A stretch of DNA of 64,000 nt, taken from assembly GCA_965217625.1 (NCBI GenBank), contig OZ244557.1:496001-560000 (forward strand), in the 5' to 3' direction. How positions within the stretch are numbered: position 1 is the stretch's first letter; the number at the start of each line of letters is the position of its first letter. The translations under genes were made by a program, and so were the position numbers. This DNA is from TK10-74A sp965217625. GTDB taxonomy: Bacteria > Chloroflexota > Dehalococcoidia > Bin125. Shown piece after piece: positions 15,430-23,981 of this stretch. The notes beneath the pieces are model-generated. The model did no database searches. It saw only the letters and a program-made list of their open reading frames with translations, and was not told the DNA's origin.

Positions 15430-17973
15430 ATGCCCCCGCCGACGCCCCCGAGCCCCTCCCTCGACCTCGCGACGCTCAACCCCGCCCAGCGACAGGCCGT
15501 GACGGGGCCCGCCGGACCGCTGCTCATCCTGGCCGGGCCGGGGTCGGGCAAGACGCGCGTCATCGCCCACCGCATCGCCTACCTCGTCCGCGAGACCGGC
15601 GTGCCGCCCTGGCGCATCCTCGCCGTCACCTTCACCAACAAGGCCGCCCGCGAGATGCGCGCCCGCGTCGAGTCGCTGCTGCCCGGCGGCCCCGACGACC
15701 TCGGCACGCGCGGCATGGCGCTCGGCACCTTCCACGCCGTCTGCGCCCAGATCCTGCGCCGCGACGGCGAGGCCGTCGGCGTGCCCCGCGGCTTCGTCAT
15801 CTACGACGACGCCGACCAGCTGGCCATCGTCAAGCGCACGCTCGTCGAGCTCGGCGTCGACACCCGCACCCACCCCGCCCGCCGCGTCCTGGGCGCCATC
15901 TCGCGCGCCAAGAACGAGGGCCTGGGCGCCGCGACCGTCCGCAGCCACGCCGGCGACTACTTCCAGGAGATCGTCGCGCGCAGCTTCGAGCACTACCAGG
16001 CGGCCCTGCACGACAACGCCGCCGTCGACTTCGACGACCTGCTCGGCCGCACGCTCGAACTGTTCACGACGCAGCCGGCCATCGCCGCGCGCTACCAGGA
16101 GCGCTTCGAGCACGTCCTGGTCGACGAGTTCCAGGACACCAACATCGTGCAGTACCGCCTGGCCCGCGCCTGGGCCGCCGGCTACGGCAGCCTGACAGTC
16201 GTCGGCGACCCCGACCAGTCGATCTACTCCTGGCGCGCCGCCGACATCCGCAACATCCTGCACTTCGCCCGCGACTTCCCCGACGCCACGACCGTCCGCC
16301 TCGAGCAAAATTACCGCTCGACCAAGGCCATCTGCCGCGCCGCCGACGCCGTTATCGACAAGGCCGCCGAGCGCATCCATAAGCAACTCTGGACCGACAA
16401 CGCCGAAGGCGACCGCCCCGTCGTCTTTGAGGCCTATACCGAGGTCGAGGAGGCCGACGAAGTCGGCCGCGAGATCGAGGCCCGCGTCGCCGCCGGCGAC
16501 TGGCGCCCCGGCGACGTCGCCGTTTGCTATCGCACCAACGCCCAGTCGCGCGCCGTCGAGGAGGCGTTCCTGCGCCGCGGCATCCCCTACCGCCTGATCG
16601 GCGGCACTCGCTTCTACGCCCGCCGCGAGATCAAGGACCTGCTCGCCCTCTGCCGCCTCGTGCTCAACCCGCACGAGGATGTCGCCTTCGAGCGCATGGT
16701 CAACGTGCCCGGCCGCGGCATCGGCCAGCGCACCCGCGCCCTGCTGCTCGACTGGGCCGACCGCCACGACGCGTCGCTGGCGCAGGCGGCGCTGGCCGCC
16801 GTCCGCGTCGCCACTGGGCCATCCGACGGGCCATCCGACGGGCCCGCCGACGACGCCGAGGCCGCCCCGGCCGTCACCGCCCGTGCCCGCGCCGCGCTGC
16901 AGTCGTTTCTGGCCATCATCGGGGGCGGCCGCGAGCGCGCCGCCGACGGCACCGTCGGCCAGATCATCGACCAACTGCTGCGCGACACCGGCTACCAGGA
17001 CTACCTCTATCGCACCTACGACGACGGCGAGGACCGCTGGAACAACGTCCAGGAGTTGCGCACCGTCGCCGCCAACTACGACGCCCTGGCCCCGCCCCCG
17101 CGCGACGCCCTGCCCGCCGCGCCCAGCGACGACGCCGCCGTGCCCGCCGCCGCCCTCGCCACCTTCCTCGCCGACGTCGCCCTCGTCGCCGACGTCGACA
17201 ACCTGGAGGAGGGCCCGAACGCCGTCACGCTGATCACGCTGCACGCCGCCAAGGGCCTCGAGTTCCCCGCCGTCTTCCTGATCGGCATGGAGGAGCACAT
17301 CCTGCCCCACTTCCGCTCGCTCGACGACCCGGCCGCGCTCGAGGAGGAGCGGCGCCTGTGCTACGTGGGCATGACCCGCGCCCAGCGCTGGCTGTACTGC
17401 GGCTACGCCTTCCGCCGCGCGCTGGCCGGCCGCGCCGGCCACAACCCACCCTCGCGCTACCTGGCCGACCTGCCGCCCGACGCCATCGACCGCCGCGGCC
17501 GCGCCGGCTCGTCGGCGCCCGGCCCAATCAGCCCCGACGTGCGCCCGGCCCGCAACCGCTGGCTCACCTGGGACGAGGCCGACTCGGCGCCGCCCAGCCC
17601 GAGCGGGCGCGCCCGGCCGCCCGCCCCGCGCGCCCTCCCCGACGCCGACCGCTGGGACGGGCCCGCTGCCGGAGGCAGCAAACAAACTCACGACCCCGAC
17701 CGCTGGGACGGGGTCGACCCCGACCCCGACGCCCCGCCCGGCCCCCGCCGCCTCCTGCGCGAGGCCCCCGCCCCCTACGCCGCCGCGCCGCCGCCCTCCC
17801 CCGCCGACGCCCCCCTCCGCCCCGGCGACCGCGTCACGCATCGGGCCTTCGGTCCCGGCACCGTCGCCGCCGTCGCCCCGTCGGGCCGCGGCGACAGCGA
17901 GATCACGGTCGCGTTTGACACGTCGGGGATCAAGAAGCTCCTGGCGTCGCTGGCGCCCCTGGAGCGGTCGTAG
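15430..17973 (+). CDS. pcrA: UvrD/PcrA-type DNA helicase
   Basis: 847 residues. SF1A 3'-5' helicase motifs in order: LNPAQRQAV (Q motif), ILAGPGSGKTRVI (Walker A), VTFTNKAAREM (Ia), VDEFQDTN (II), GDPDQSIYSWRAA (III), LEQNYRST (IV), VTLITLHAAKGLEFPAVFL (V) and RRLCYVGMTRA (VI). Residues about 610-790 are a Pro/Asp-rich linker containing a repeated DRWDG; the end (LRPGDRVTHRAFGPGTVAAV to LASLAPLERS) is the Tudor-like domain that in PcrA contacts RNA polymerase. It unwinds DNA in repair and removal of nucleoprotein blocks. A GPSDGPSDGP insertion sits around residue 460. Start chosen at ATG 15430 from the promoter and domain start. Confidence 0.95.
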   Translation: MPPPTPPSPSLDLATLNPAQRQAVTGPAGPLLILAGPGSGKTRVIAHRIAYLVRETGVPPWRILAVTFTNKAAREMRARVESLLPGGPDDLGTRGMALGTFHAVCAQILRRDGEAVGVPRGFVIYDDADQLAIVKRTLVELGVDTRTHPARRVLGAISRAKNEGLGAATVRSHAGDYFQEIVARSFEHYQAALHDNAAVDFDDLLGRTLELFTTQPAIAARYQERFEHVLVDEFQDTNIVQYRLARAWAAGYGSLTVVGDPDQSIYSWRAADIRNILHFARDFPDATTVRLEQNYRSTKAICRAADAVIDKAAERIHKQLWTDNAEGDRPVVFEAYTEVEEADEVGREIEARVAAGDWRPGDVAVCYRTNAQSRAVEEAFLRRGIPYRLIGGTRFYARREIKDLLALCRLVLNPHEDVAFERMVNVPGRGIGQRTRALLLDWADRHDASLAQAALAAVRVATGPSDGPSDGPADDAEAAPAVTARARAALQSFLAIIGGGRERAADGTVGQIIDQLLRDTGYQDYLYRTYDDGEDRWNNVQELRTVAANYDALAPPPRDALPAAPSDDAAVPAAALATFLADVALVADVDNLEEGPNAVTLITLHAAKGLEFPAVFLIGMEEHILPHFRSLDDPAALEEERRLCYVGMTRAQRWLYCGYAFRRALAGRAGHNPPSRYLADLPPDAIDRRGRAGSSAPGPISPDVRPARNRWLTWDEADSAPPSPSGRARPPAPRALPDADRWDGPAAGGSKQTHDPDRWDGVDPDPDAPPGPRRLLREAPAPYAAAPPPSPADAPLRPGDRVTHRAFGPGTVAAVAPSGRGDSEITVAFDTSGIKKLLASLAPLERS

Positions 17974-18037
17974 GGGGGCGGAGCTCGTCAGCCCGCGTTG
18001 CGCTCACTGCTCCGCGCCTGCGCGCTGTTGTCGTCTG

Positions 18038-18412
18038 CTACAGGTATTGCCGGAAGTGCAGCATGCTATCGATCGTGAAGATGAACGGCCGAGGCGTCTC
18101 GGCAAATCGCTGCACCATCTCGTCGAGCGTCGGGACCACGATCTTGAGTGCGACCCAAGGGGTCGGAACCTGCTTTTGGGCGAGGATGAAGCAGCCTGTG
18201 CTGTTGTCATTGATCGCCTGACGTTCGCGCGGGCGAGTCCTGATCCGCTTGTCGCGCGTGACGACCACCCAGTCTTGCCGGCCCGCCTCCGCCAGCCACT
18301 CCTCGTCTGGCGTGTCGTGAGCGAACCGTGGCTCCAACCATTCCACGTCGTCGCGGACGAGAGCGAGCGCGTCCGCCACGCTGCGTGGGATCGAGCGATC
18401 GATGAGGATCAT
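18038..18412 (-). CDS. VapC45-like PIN-superfamily toxin
   Basis: 124 residues. MILIDRSIPRSVADAL, DTPDEEWLAEAGRQDWVVVT and RDKRIRTRPRERQAI resemble the DUF5615/VapC45 class of PIN-like ribonucleases, where the acidic residues are the N-terminal Asp, the D/E of T-P-D-E-E-W and the Asp of T-R-D. Its ATG overlaps the stop of the upstream antitoxin gene (ATGA), the expected antitoxin-first order. The gene order and protein sizes match what I recall for Mycobacterium tuberculosis vapBC45 (about 240-residue antitoxin, about 135-residue toxin). RNA cleavage is inferred from family. Confidence 0.8.
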   Translation of the reverse strand: MILIDRSIPRSVADALALVRDDVEWLEPRFAHDTPDEEWLAEAGRQDWVVVTRDKRIRTRPRERQAINDNSTGCFILAQKQVPTPWVALKIVVPTLDEMVQRFAETPRPFIFTIDSMLHFRQYL

Positions 18413-19089
18413 GACGGGGTGCGCGAGGCCTCGAACTGGATTGCGTGCTCAACGTCCTCAAGCGTGATGTTGAAGTCGTCGGCGATGCGGTGCTGCGACA
18501 CGAAGCCCTGCACCTGTTCGTAGATGATCTCGGTGCGTACCCCGCTCCCAGCGACGACCGGCAGCCCGAACCCGTACTCGGGGTCGACAATAACGCGACG
18601 ATCCTCCCCAATCGGCCACCACCTGCGTACAAATCCGCCCTCGTACGCGACCGTCTTGAGGAAGGGATCGAGAACCTCGGTCCAGGCCCGTTCGCCCCTC
18701 CGCCTCCCGATCCCGAGTTCGATGAGTTCGCCCTCGCACTGCACGAAGAAGTCGCGGCCATCGCTCTTGAACCGCTCGGTCACTAACGGCCGCTTCAGGC
18801 TGAACATCGCCTGACAGGACTCGACGGCGGCACGAATCGCGGGGAGCGACCAGCCAATCTCCTTCAGGCGGCCGATCGCGGCGACCTCGATGAGATCGAA
18901 GAAGGAGACGCCCGGCTCCTCCGGCTGCGCGACACCCCTCGTGACAGGCGCGGCGCTGACACGTTCGCCGTTCGACCGGTACGCGTAGCCGCGGACCCAC
19001 CGCCTTGCGGTGCCACGAGTGACGCCGGCGATCCGGTCCGCCTCGGCGTAGCCATACATCGGGCGGGCGAAACGCTCAGCCGCATCCAT
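18409..19089 (-). CDS. VapB45-like antitoxin (helix-turn-helix plus DUF433)
   Basis: 226 residues from the ATG at 19089, preceded by GAGGGTGACCCA. N-terminal part: YGYAEADRIAGVTRGTARRW, a MerR-like helix-turn-helix with WVRGY; middle: SFFDLIEVAAIGRLKEIGWS; C-terminal: GFGLPVVAGSGVRTEIIYEQ and ADDFNITLEDVEHAIQFEA, a DUF433 domain. This composite is typical of VapB45-type antitoxins, which bind their own promoter and the PIN-like toxin. A TACCCT box on the minus strand at about 19117-19122 is a possible -10. Confidence 0.82.
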   Translation of the reverse strand: MDAAERFARPMYGYAEADRIAGVTRGTARRWVRGYAYRSNGERVSAAPVTRGVAQPEEPGVSFFDLIEVAAIGRLKEIGWSLPAIRAAVESCQAMFSLKRPLVTERFKSDGRDFFVQCEGELIELGIGRRRGERAWTEVLDPFLKTVAYEGGFVRRWWPIGEDRRVIVDPEYGFGLPVVAGSGVRTEIIYEQVQGFVSQHRIADDFNITLEDVEHAIQFEASRTPS

Positions 19090-19141
19090 TGGGTCACCCT
19101 CACGTGTCGGAAAGGGTACCACTCCGTCCCCTACTGTCTGC

Positions 19142-19177
19142 GCGCCGAGCACCCGCGGTCGCTCGGGTGCTCGGCGC
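19142..19177. repeat. 14-bp perfect inverted repeat
   Basis: GCGCCGAGCACCCG pairs with CGGGTGCTCGGCGC around an 8-base loop. It lies upstream of the VapBC45-like operon. No U-tract follows on either strand; it may be a structural element or a terminator for a transcript not otherwise seen. Confidence 0.6.
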
Positions 19178-19227
19178 CCGGCCCGACGGGCCGGACGGCC
19201 GGGGCCGACACGGCCGACGGGGCACTG

Positions 19228-19350
19228 ATGTCCTTCGAGGAGCGTCTGCTCCGCCTCTTCACCGATCTCGAGGGGAAGCCAGAGAGTGCGTTAGGCCCGC
19301 TGCCGTCTCGCTGGAAGCGGGCCCTCGCGGCCGCGATCCGTCCCGTATGA
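19228..19350 (+). CDS. Possible 40-residue small protein
   Basis: An ATG at 19228 opens MSFEERLLRLFTDLEGKPES, then ALGPLPSRWKRALAAAIRPV. It looks like a plausible amphipathic helical mini-protein with normal high-GC codon usage and fills a 358-base gap between divergent genes. There is no clear ribosome site. Its stop overlaps an ATG (ATGA at 19347) that begins a second short frame. Evidence is weak. Confidence 0.3.
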   Translation: MSFEERLLRLFTDLEGKPESALGPLPSRWKRALAAAIRPV

Positions 19351-19496
19351 AGCTCCGCGGCGCCGTCGTCGCTGCCGCCGTTGGAACGGGCCTGAGCGTC
19401 ACCGCATCCCGCCGGGCGCTCCCGTGGAACCGCAGAGGTGTCCGCTACTACCGCGCGATGCCCCGTGCAAGGCGCCTCAAGAGGAAGTCGACGTAG
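19347..19496 (+). CDS. Possible 49-residue basic protein
   Basis: It begins at the ATGA overlap with the previous small frame: MKLRGAVVAAAVGTGLSV, then a strongly basic tail (RRALPWNRRGVRYYRAMPRA and RRLKRKST). A hydrophobic start with a basic end suggests membrane or nucleic-acid contact. The last 49 bases overlap the 3' end of the minus-strand gene at 19448, which counts against it. Confidence 0.22.
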   Translation: MKLRGAVVAAAVGTGLSVTASRRALPWNRRGVRYYRAMPRARRLKRKST

Positions 19497-20488
19497 AAGA
19501 CCACCGCCACCGCGTCGTCACGGTCGTACGTCTCGACGATGCCATGGCTGGTCGGGTTGCGCAGCATGGCATACATCCCGACGAACTGAGACCGCCAGCC
19601 CTCCTGCTCAGAGCGGATGTCGGACAAGATGATCGGGCCGTCGTTCCCGAATGCCCCGCGCATCAGCGACTTGCCGACCGCTGTCGCCGGAAGCCTAGCC
19701 ATCGTCCGCACCCGATCTTCGAGCACGATCAGAGCCTGGTTCACTGGCCGGTCGAAGTCTCCCTGCGCATTGAGAAGATCGAGGCACCTCTGTCGGAGCA
19801 CATCGTCAGATATCTTGATCCGCTCCGCCCTCTCGGAGGGTTCAGCGAAGGGCGGCACCGACGGTTCCGCCATCGGGTCAATACTCGCCCATGGCGAATC
19901 GGGGACCAGCGAGGGCAGCGGTAGCACCGGCGGCTGTGCCGGTAGGTTGAGAATCCTCTCCGGCAGGTCGGCCAGGGCTGACGTCCCCAGTCGCACAGCC
20001 GAATCCGTGGCCCGCAACGCAACCGCCGACATCGGCGACCCTGGTCCCACAAACTCAGACATCGCCCGCAACGCAACCGCCGACATCGGCGACCCTGGTC
20101 CCACAAACTCAGACATCGCCCGCGACGCAGCCTCCGACATCGACGCCGCCGCCCGCACCGTCTCCACCGGTGGCAGCGCCTCCGCGGCCTCCGCCAACCT
20201 CTGCACCGTCTCCATCGGTGGCAGCGCCTCCGCGGCCTCCGCCGCCCTCTGCATGGTCTCCATCGGTGGCAGCGCCTCCGTGGCCTCCACCAATCTCTGC
20301 ACCGTCTCCGGCGGTGGCAGCGCCTCCGCAGCCTCCACCAACCTCTGCACCGTCTCCATCGGTGGCAACGCCTCCGCGACCGACGCCGCCGCTCGCATCG
20401 CCTGATCTATGTGCCGGGAATGATCAGCAAGAACCGGTCTAGTCGCCTTCACGACGCGTAAGGCCGCCGCAACATCACGCTCATCCAT
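19448..20488 (-). CDS. TIGR02391 (Ymh)-like C-terminal domain with an N-terminal array of 16- and 18-residue repeats
   Basis: 346 residues from the ATG at 20488 (GAGGTGG five bases upstream; GTG at 20497 is an alternative). After a 40-residue lead come five tandem 16-residue units of the type EALPPMETVQRLVEAA, then two near-identical 18-residue units (SEFVGPGSPMSAVALRAM). The C-terminal 140 residues (RIKISDDVLRQRCLDLLNAQ to the end) contain GKSLMRGAFGNDGPI and FVGMYAMLRNPTSHG, matching the TIGR02391 pattern of G-x-x-LFRGA and RNPxAH. That domain is frequent in prophage and defence loci; its activity is not established. The repeats are unusual for the family. Confidence 0.65.
   Translation of the reverse strand: MDERDVAAALRVVKATRPVLADHSRHIDQAMRAAASVAEALPPMETVQRLVEAAEALPPPETVQRLVEATEALPPMETMQRAAEAAEALPPMETVQRLAEAAEALPPVETVRAAASMSEAASRAMSEFVGPGSPMSAVALRAMSEFVGPGSPMSAVALRATDSAVRLGTSALADLPERILNLPAQPPVLPLPSLVPDSPWASIDPMAEPSVPPFAEPSERAERIKISDDVLRQRCLDLLNAQGDFDRPVNQALIVLEDRVRTMARLPATAVGKSLMRGAFGNDGPIILSDIRSEQEGWRSQFVGMYAMLRNPTSHGIVETYDRDDAVAVVFYVDFLLRRLARGIAR
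20011..20118. repeat. Two perfect 54-bp tandem repeats (coding)
   Basis: The unit starting CCCGCAACGCAACCGCCGAC occurs at 20011 and again at 20065 without change, and a third start is seen at 20119. It encodes the 18-residue SEFVGPGSPMSAVALRAM units. Exact identity at all codon positions indicates very recent expansion. Confidence 0.85.
20161..20400. repeat. Five 48-bp tandem repeats (coding)
   Basis: The unit TCTCCA(C/T)CGGTGGCAGCGCC recurs every 48 bases and encodes the EALPPMETVQRLVEAA repeats of the minus-strand gene. Units differ at a few bases, so this array is older than the 54-bp one. Confidence 0.8.
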
Positions 20489-20580
20489 TGGAACCACCTC
20501 AATCCACGAAACAGCTTACAGGCGTACGCTCCTGCTCAAGCCTAACAGTAGCAGAACGGATCTACGACAAGGCGCGCCTG

Positions 20581-20623
20581 CCCCCTCTCCATCGGGGATG
20601 GAGAGGGGGCCAGGGGGTGAGGT
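20581..20623. repeat. Palindromic repeat family R1, copy 2
   Basis: CCCCCTCTCCATC pairs with GATGGAGAGGGGG around a three-base loop, followed by CCAGGGGGTGAGGT. It shares stem and tail with the copy at 1349-1392. Confidence 0.75.
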
Positions 20624-20638
20624 AGGCCGGGCGCGCCG

Positions 20639-20785
20639 CTAGCAGCGCCGGTAGAGCGTGTGCTGGCCCTTCCCGCAATTGCCGCAGGGGGGAAGCGGCT
20701 TCCAGGCCGCGTCTAGATGCACACTCCAAGAGCACGCCGTGCAGCAATACGTGCCGATCCCGGGTTTCTGGCCGACTCTATACAT
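20639..20785 (-). CDS. Small zinc-ribbon protein
   Basis: 48 residues from the ATG at 20785, chosen because GAGG lies 7 bases upstream; an in-frame start at 20827 would add 14 residues. The sequence has MYRVGQKPGIGTYCCTACSW, then PPCGNCGKGQHTLYRR: two C-x2-C knuckles 23 residues apart, a rubredoxin-like zinc ribbon. The opening F/YxVGxKPGxGTYxC is familiar from tiny zinc-ribbon proteins of unknown role in many bacteria. Confidence 0.72.
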   Translation of the reverse strand: MYRVGQKPGIGTYCCTACSWSVHLDAAWKPLPPCGNCGKGQHTLYRRC

Positions 20786-20955
20786 GCTGGTTCCTCGCTC
20801 GTCGATTCGGCCCAAGAGTTTGGGCACCTACTTGGAACCTACGCGCTCAGAACATGCGTGTCAAACATGTGTGCCCCGGCGACTATCCCCCTCCGACCTC
20901 CCCCTCCCCACCCCCGACGACTGACATCCCCCACCCCGACCGCCCGCCGGTGCGC

Positions 20956-20961
20956 TACAAT
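20956..20961 (+). promoter_or_regulatory. -10-like TACAAT for RNA module A
   Basis: GCGCTACAATCC lies at the same place relative to the structured body as TATGCT (26476-26481) and TACACT (26634-26639) in modules B and C. Confidence 0.5.
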
Positions 20962-20963
20962 CC

Positions 20964-21086
20964 GGGAGGCGTGACCCCCCGCAGTCTGAGGCCTATCGAC
21001 AAGCGTCGCACAGACCGCAACCCGTCGCCGGGTCGGCTCCGACTGCGCCCCCGAGCCTAACAGGTGGTCGGGGGCGCTTCGCGTCC
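20964..21086 (+). ncRNA. Candidate structured small RNA, module A
   Basis: After TACAAT the segment folds into GGGAGG/CCCCCC (one mismatch), a stem GCAGTCTG/CAGACCGC (one mismatch) capped by CGAC-AAGC-GTCG, and ACCCG-TCGC-CGGGT, then a terminal hairpin GCGCCCCCGA/TCGGGGGCGC at 21045-21077 followed by TTCGCGTCC. The central 45 bases are almost identical to module B (AGGCCTATCGACAAGCGTCG). The third stem differs from B yet stays paired, a compensatory-type change. Compared with B it lacks the 5' strand of the closing stem. No coding frame is conserved. I do not recognise a known family. Confidence 0.6.
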
Positions 21087-21092
21087 GACCGC

Positions 21093-23981
21093 CTACCCGC
21101 CCCGACCGACGTTCAGCGCCAGCAGACGCTCCAACACGTCCTCCTCCGAGCCCCCATCCCAGCCGTACGACGCCCAGACGGCCGCATCGAGCGACGCGTG
21201 ACGCTGCGCCAGCCACGACGGCCGCCGGTTGTAGAGGTTGGTCAGCGTGCGCTGCGACAGCTCGCGCGCGGCGGCGGCGTCGACGGGGAGGAGGCGGGGC
21301 GGCAGCGACGCCACGACGTCGGACTCCTCGCGCACGAGCTCGGGCGGGTTGAGCCAGCGCCGCCGCGCCGCGTCGAGCTCCCGCGCCGCCGCGGCGATGG
21401 CGTCGCGATGCGACCGCTGCTCCGACGTCAGCGCCGACGCCGGGGTGTCCAGCGGCCAGGGGAAGGGGAACGTGTCGAATGTCCTCGACGACGCGTAGCG
21501 TGGGTCATTGCCTACGCCCATCCTTGAGCTCATGCGCAACGCCCACCACTCGTGCGCCTGCGAGTGCAGCACGCCGAACATGTAGTCGTCCTCCCGCGCG
21601 ATGACTACCAACTGAATGTCCGGCAGCACTGGCGCCCGCAGCCAGGAAAACACCCGATGCTTCGCTGTTCGCGATGTGACAATGAATCGGGACAGTGGCT
21701 GGATCGCCGCGCGCATCGACGACTGGCGTGACGTGTGTTGCCACCAGTATTCCTTGTGGCGCGCGATGCGGTTGCCCATTCGCCATGGTTGGACATGCTC
21801 CTGCACATAGGCGAACGGCATCTCATACTGTGCCGCGTCCCACTCGTTCATGTCGCCAAAATCAATGATGAACATGTCGCGCGGGCGATGATTAATATCC
21901 ATCCCGATCATCCACGGCACGATCACATCAGAGTTATGACGGAGATTGATATTCGTGGGTTCGGCCAGCATTTGACGGGCGATGTCTCCGGTGATCTCGA
22001 ACCTCCCCGTTCGCTGTATCCCTGAGAAGGCCGTGCCTTGGTTCTCACGGAGGGCCACCGCCCGCGTCAGATCCACGCCCGAGGTCAGGTCGCTGTTGAT
22101 CCGGCTCACGGGCTCCCCATCCAGCCGCCGCTCCGTCTCCGACCCGTCGTCCTGCCCCACGATCGAGACGCGCACCGCAGCCCCTTCGACCACCCACGGC
22201 TCGTCCGACCACGCCATGAAGATGTCGCCCGACTCCGTCACCCGGTCGAGGACACGGCGGTTCGCGCCGCTGCGGATGCTGTTTGTCGCCAGCAGGCCCG
22301 CCCGCTTCGCCGCGCCCGCCGCGATCCCCCGCCGCGCCTGCTCGTGCCAGTAACACGCCAGGTCGACTCCCTTATCGACCGCTCCAGCCCACGCCTCCCG
22401 TAGCGGATCCACGTACTCGTCGCCCAGCGACTCCCTCATGTTGCGCAGCCCCAGGAACGGCGGATTCCCAACGATGAACTCGGCCTCGGGCCACTCGGCC
22501 GGGACGGGCGCGCCCGACGCGTCGCGCGCCAGGATGGCGTCGCGCAGGGCGATGCTGTCGAGCGGCTCGAGCACCGGCTCGCTGGGGAAGCCATAGCCGT
22601 GCTCGATCATCCACTGGAAGACGCCCACCCAGATCGACACGCCCGCCAGCTCCTTGGCGTAGGGGTTGATCTCGATGCCCATGACGTTGGCCGGCCCCAC
22701 GCGCGGGAACTCGCCCGTGACGCCCAGCCGCTCGCCGCCCCAGCGGATCGCCTCGAACTCCAGGTCCTTGAGCAGCCGCAGCGTGACGTAGAGGAAGTTG
22801 CCCGAGCCGCAGGCCGGGTCGAGCACGCGCACGGCCCGCAGCCGGTCGAGGAACGCCTGCCAGGCCGCCTCGGCCTCGCGCTCCCAGGCCGGCAGCCGCT
22901 CGCGGCGCCGCCCGTCGCGCGTCACCGGCGACGGCGCGCGCCCCGCCATCAGCGCCTCGACCCGCGCCTGCATGGCCGCGAACTCGCGCCGCAGCGGCGT
23001 CAGCACCACCGGCTCGACCACCTGCAGGATCTTCGCCCGGTCGGTGTAGTGCGCCCCCAGCTGCCCCCGCTTGGCCGGGTCGAGCCCGCGCTCGAACAGC
23101 GTGCCCAGGATCGACGGCTCGACCTGCGACCAGTCGAGCAGCGCCACGGCGTGCAGCGCCGCCAGCTCGTCGCGCGTCACGGCCAGCGTCTCGGGGCCGT
23201 CGAACAGGCCGCCGTTGAACCACGACACGCGCTCGTTGCCGAAGTAGCGCCCCGCCTCGCGCGCCGACATGCGCCAGAACAGCTCGGTCAGCCCGCGCCC
23301 GAACTCCTCCGGGTCGGCGCGCCGCGACTCGATGAGCCCCGTCACGAGCCGCCGCGGCAGCAGCCCCACGTCCTCGGCGAAGAGGCAGAACAGCACGCGG
23401 TTGAGGAAGTGCGCGACCTGCCCCGGCGCCTCGCCCCGCTCGCCCATCGAGCGCGCGATCCCGGCGAAGCGCCGGGCCGCCTCGCGCGTCACCTCCTCGG
23501 GCGACTGCGCCGGCCGCAGCGCCTCGGGCTCGAGCAGCACGGCGCGCAGGATGCGCAGCGCCTCGGCCGGGGCCGTCGCCAGGTCGTCGAGCGTCAGCGT
23601 GCGCACGCTGGGCCGGGTGTTGGTGAAGTTGGTATGGACCTCGATGCGGTCCATGTCGCTGACCACCAGCAGCGGCGGGTTTTCGAGCGCCTCGCGGTAG
23701 TCGAGCAACTGCCGGTAGGCCGCCGCCAGGTCGCGCCCGGCGCCCTTGTACTCCCAGCCGAAGTGCCCGCGCCGCCAGACATCGGCGCGACCGCCGCCGC
23801 CGCTCGTGCGCGGCGCGTTCTTCTCGAACTCGTACTCCCCGGCCGGCAGCCCCGGGTCGTTGGGCGTCGGCGCGCCCACCAGCCGGCAGAGGTCGATGAA
23901 GTGCTCGCGGGCGTCGCTCTCGCGTCGGGCGTTGTCGCGCCACTTATCGACGAAGGCGGGGACGTCGGTGGTGTTAGTCAT
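21093..23981 (-). CDS. MmeI-like combined restriction endonuclease/DNA methyltransferase (type IIL)
   Basis: 962 residues from the ATG at 23981. N-terminal nuclease: ADVWRRGHFGWEYKG at about residue 65-78 gives the PD-(D/E)xK site (Asp, then ExK). NPPLLVVSDMDRIEVHTNF is an MmeI-family hallmark. A helical spacer (residues about 150-370) leads to the gamma-class N6-adenine methyltransferase: VLDPACGSGNFLYVTL at about 385 (SAM binding) and FIVGNPPFLG at about 505 (catalytic NPPF). The C-terminal 300 residues are the expected target-recognition domain, ending in helices. Such single proteins methylate one strand and cut about 20 bp away. All catalytic motifs look intact. The gene overlaps the upstream pentapeptide gene by ATGA. 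Confidence 0.88.
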   Translation of the reverse strand: MTNTTDVPAFVDKWRDNARRESDAREHFIDLCRLVGAPTPNDPGLPAGEYEFEKNAPRTSGGGGRADVWRRGHFGWEYKGAGRDLAAAYRQLLDYREALENPPLLVVSDMDRIEVHTNFTNTRPSVRTLTLDDLATAPAEALRILRAVLLEPEALRPAQSPEEVTREAARRFAGIARSMGERGEAPGQVAHFLNRVLFCLFAEDVGLLPRRLVTGLIESRRADPEEFGRGLTELFWRMSAREAGRYFGNERVSWFNGGLFDGPETLAVTRDELAALHAVALLDWSQVEPSILGTLFERGLDPAKRGQLGAHYTDRAKILQVVEPVVLTPLRREFAAMQARVEALMAGRAPSPVTRDGRRRERLPAWEREAEAAWQAFLDRLRAVRVLDPACGSGNFLYVTLRLLKDLEFEAIRWGGERLGVTGEFPRVGPANVMGIEINPYAKELAGVSIWVGVFQWMIEHGYGFPSEPVLEPLDSIALRDAILARDASGAPVPAEWPEAEFIVGNPPFLGLRNMRESLGDEYVDPLREAWAGAVDKGVDLACYWHEQARRGIAAGAAKRAGLLATNSIRSGANRRVLDRVTESGDIFMAWSDEPWVVEGAAVRVSIVGQDDGSETERRLDGEPVSRINSDLTSGVDLTRAVALRENQGTAFSGIQRTGRFEITGDIARQMLAEPTNINLRHNSDVIVPWMIGMDINHRPRDMFIIDFGDMNEWDAAQYEMPFAYVQEHVQPWRMGNRIARHKEYWWQHTSRQSSMRAAIQPLSRFIVTSRTAKHRVFSWLRAPVLPDIQLVVIAREDDYMFGVLHSQAHEWWALRMSSRMGVGNDPRYASSRTFDTFPFPWPLDTPASALTSEQRSHRDAIAAAARELDAARRRWLNPPELVREESDVVASLPPRLLPVDAAAARELSQRTLTNLYNRRPSWLAQRHASLDAAVWASYGWDGGSEEDVLERLLALNVGRGG

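Noticed and set aside
15361..17841. An 826-codon frame on the minus strand
   Set aside because: Antisense shadow of pcrA, which has every helicase motif.
21052..21062. Integron attC-like GCCTAAC within RNA module A
   Set aside because: No matching GTTRRRY partner, no integrase; modules B and C lack the string.
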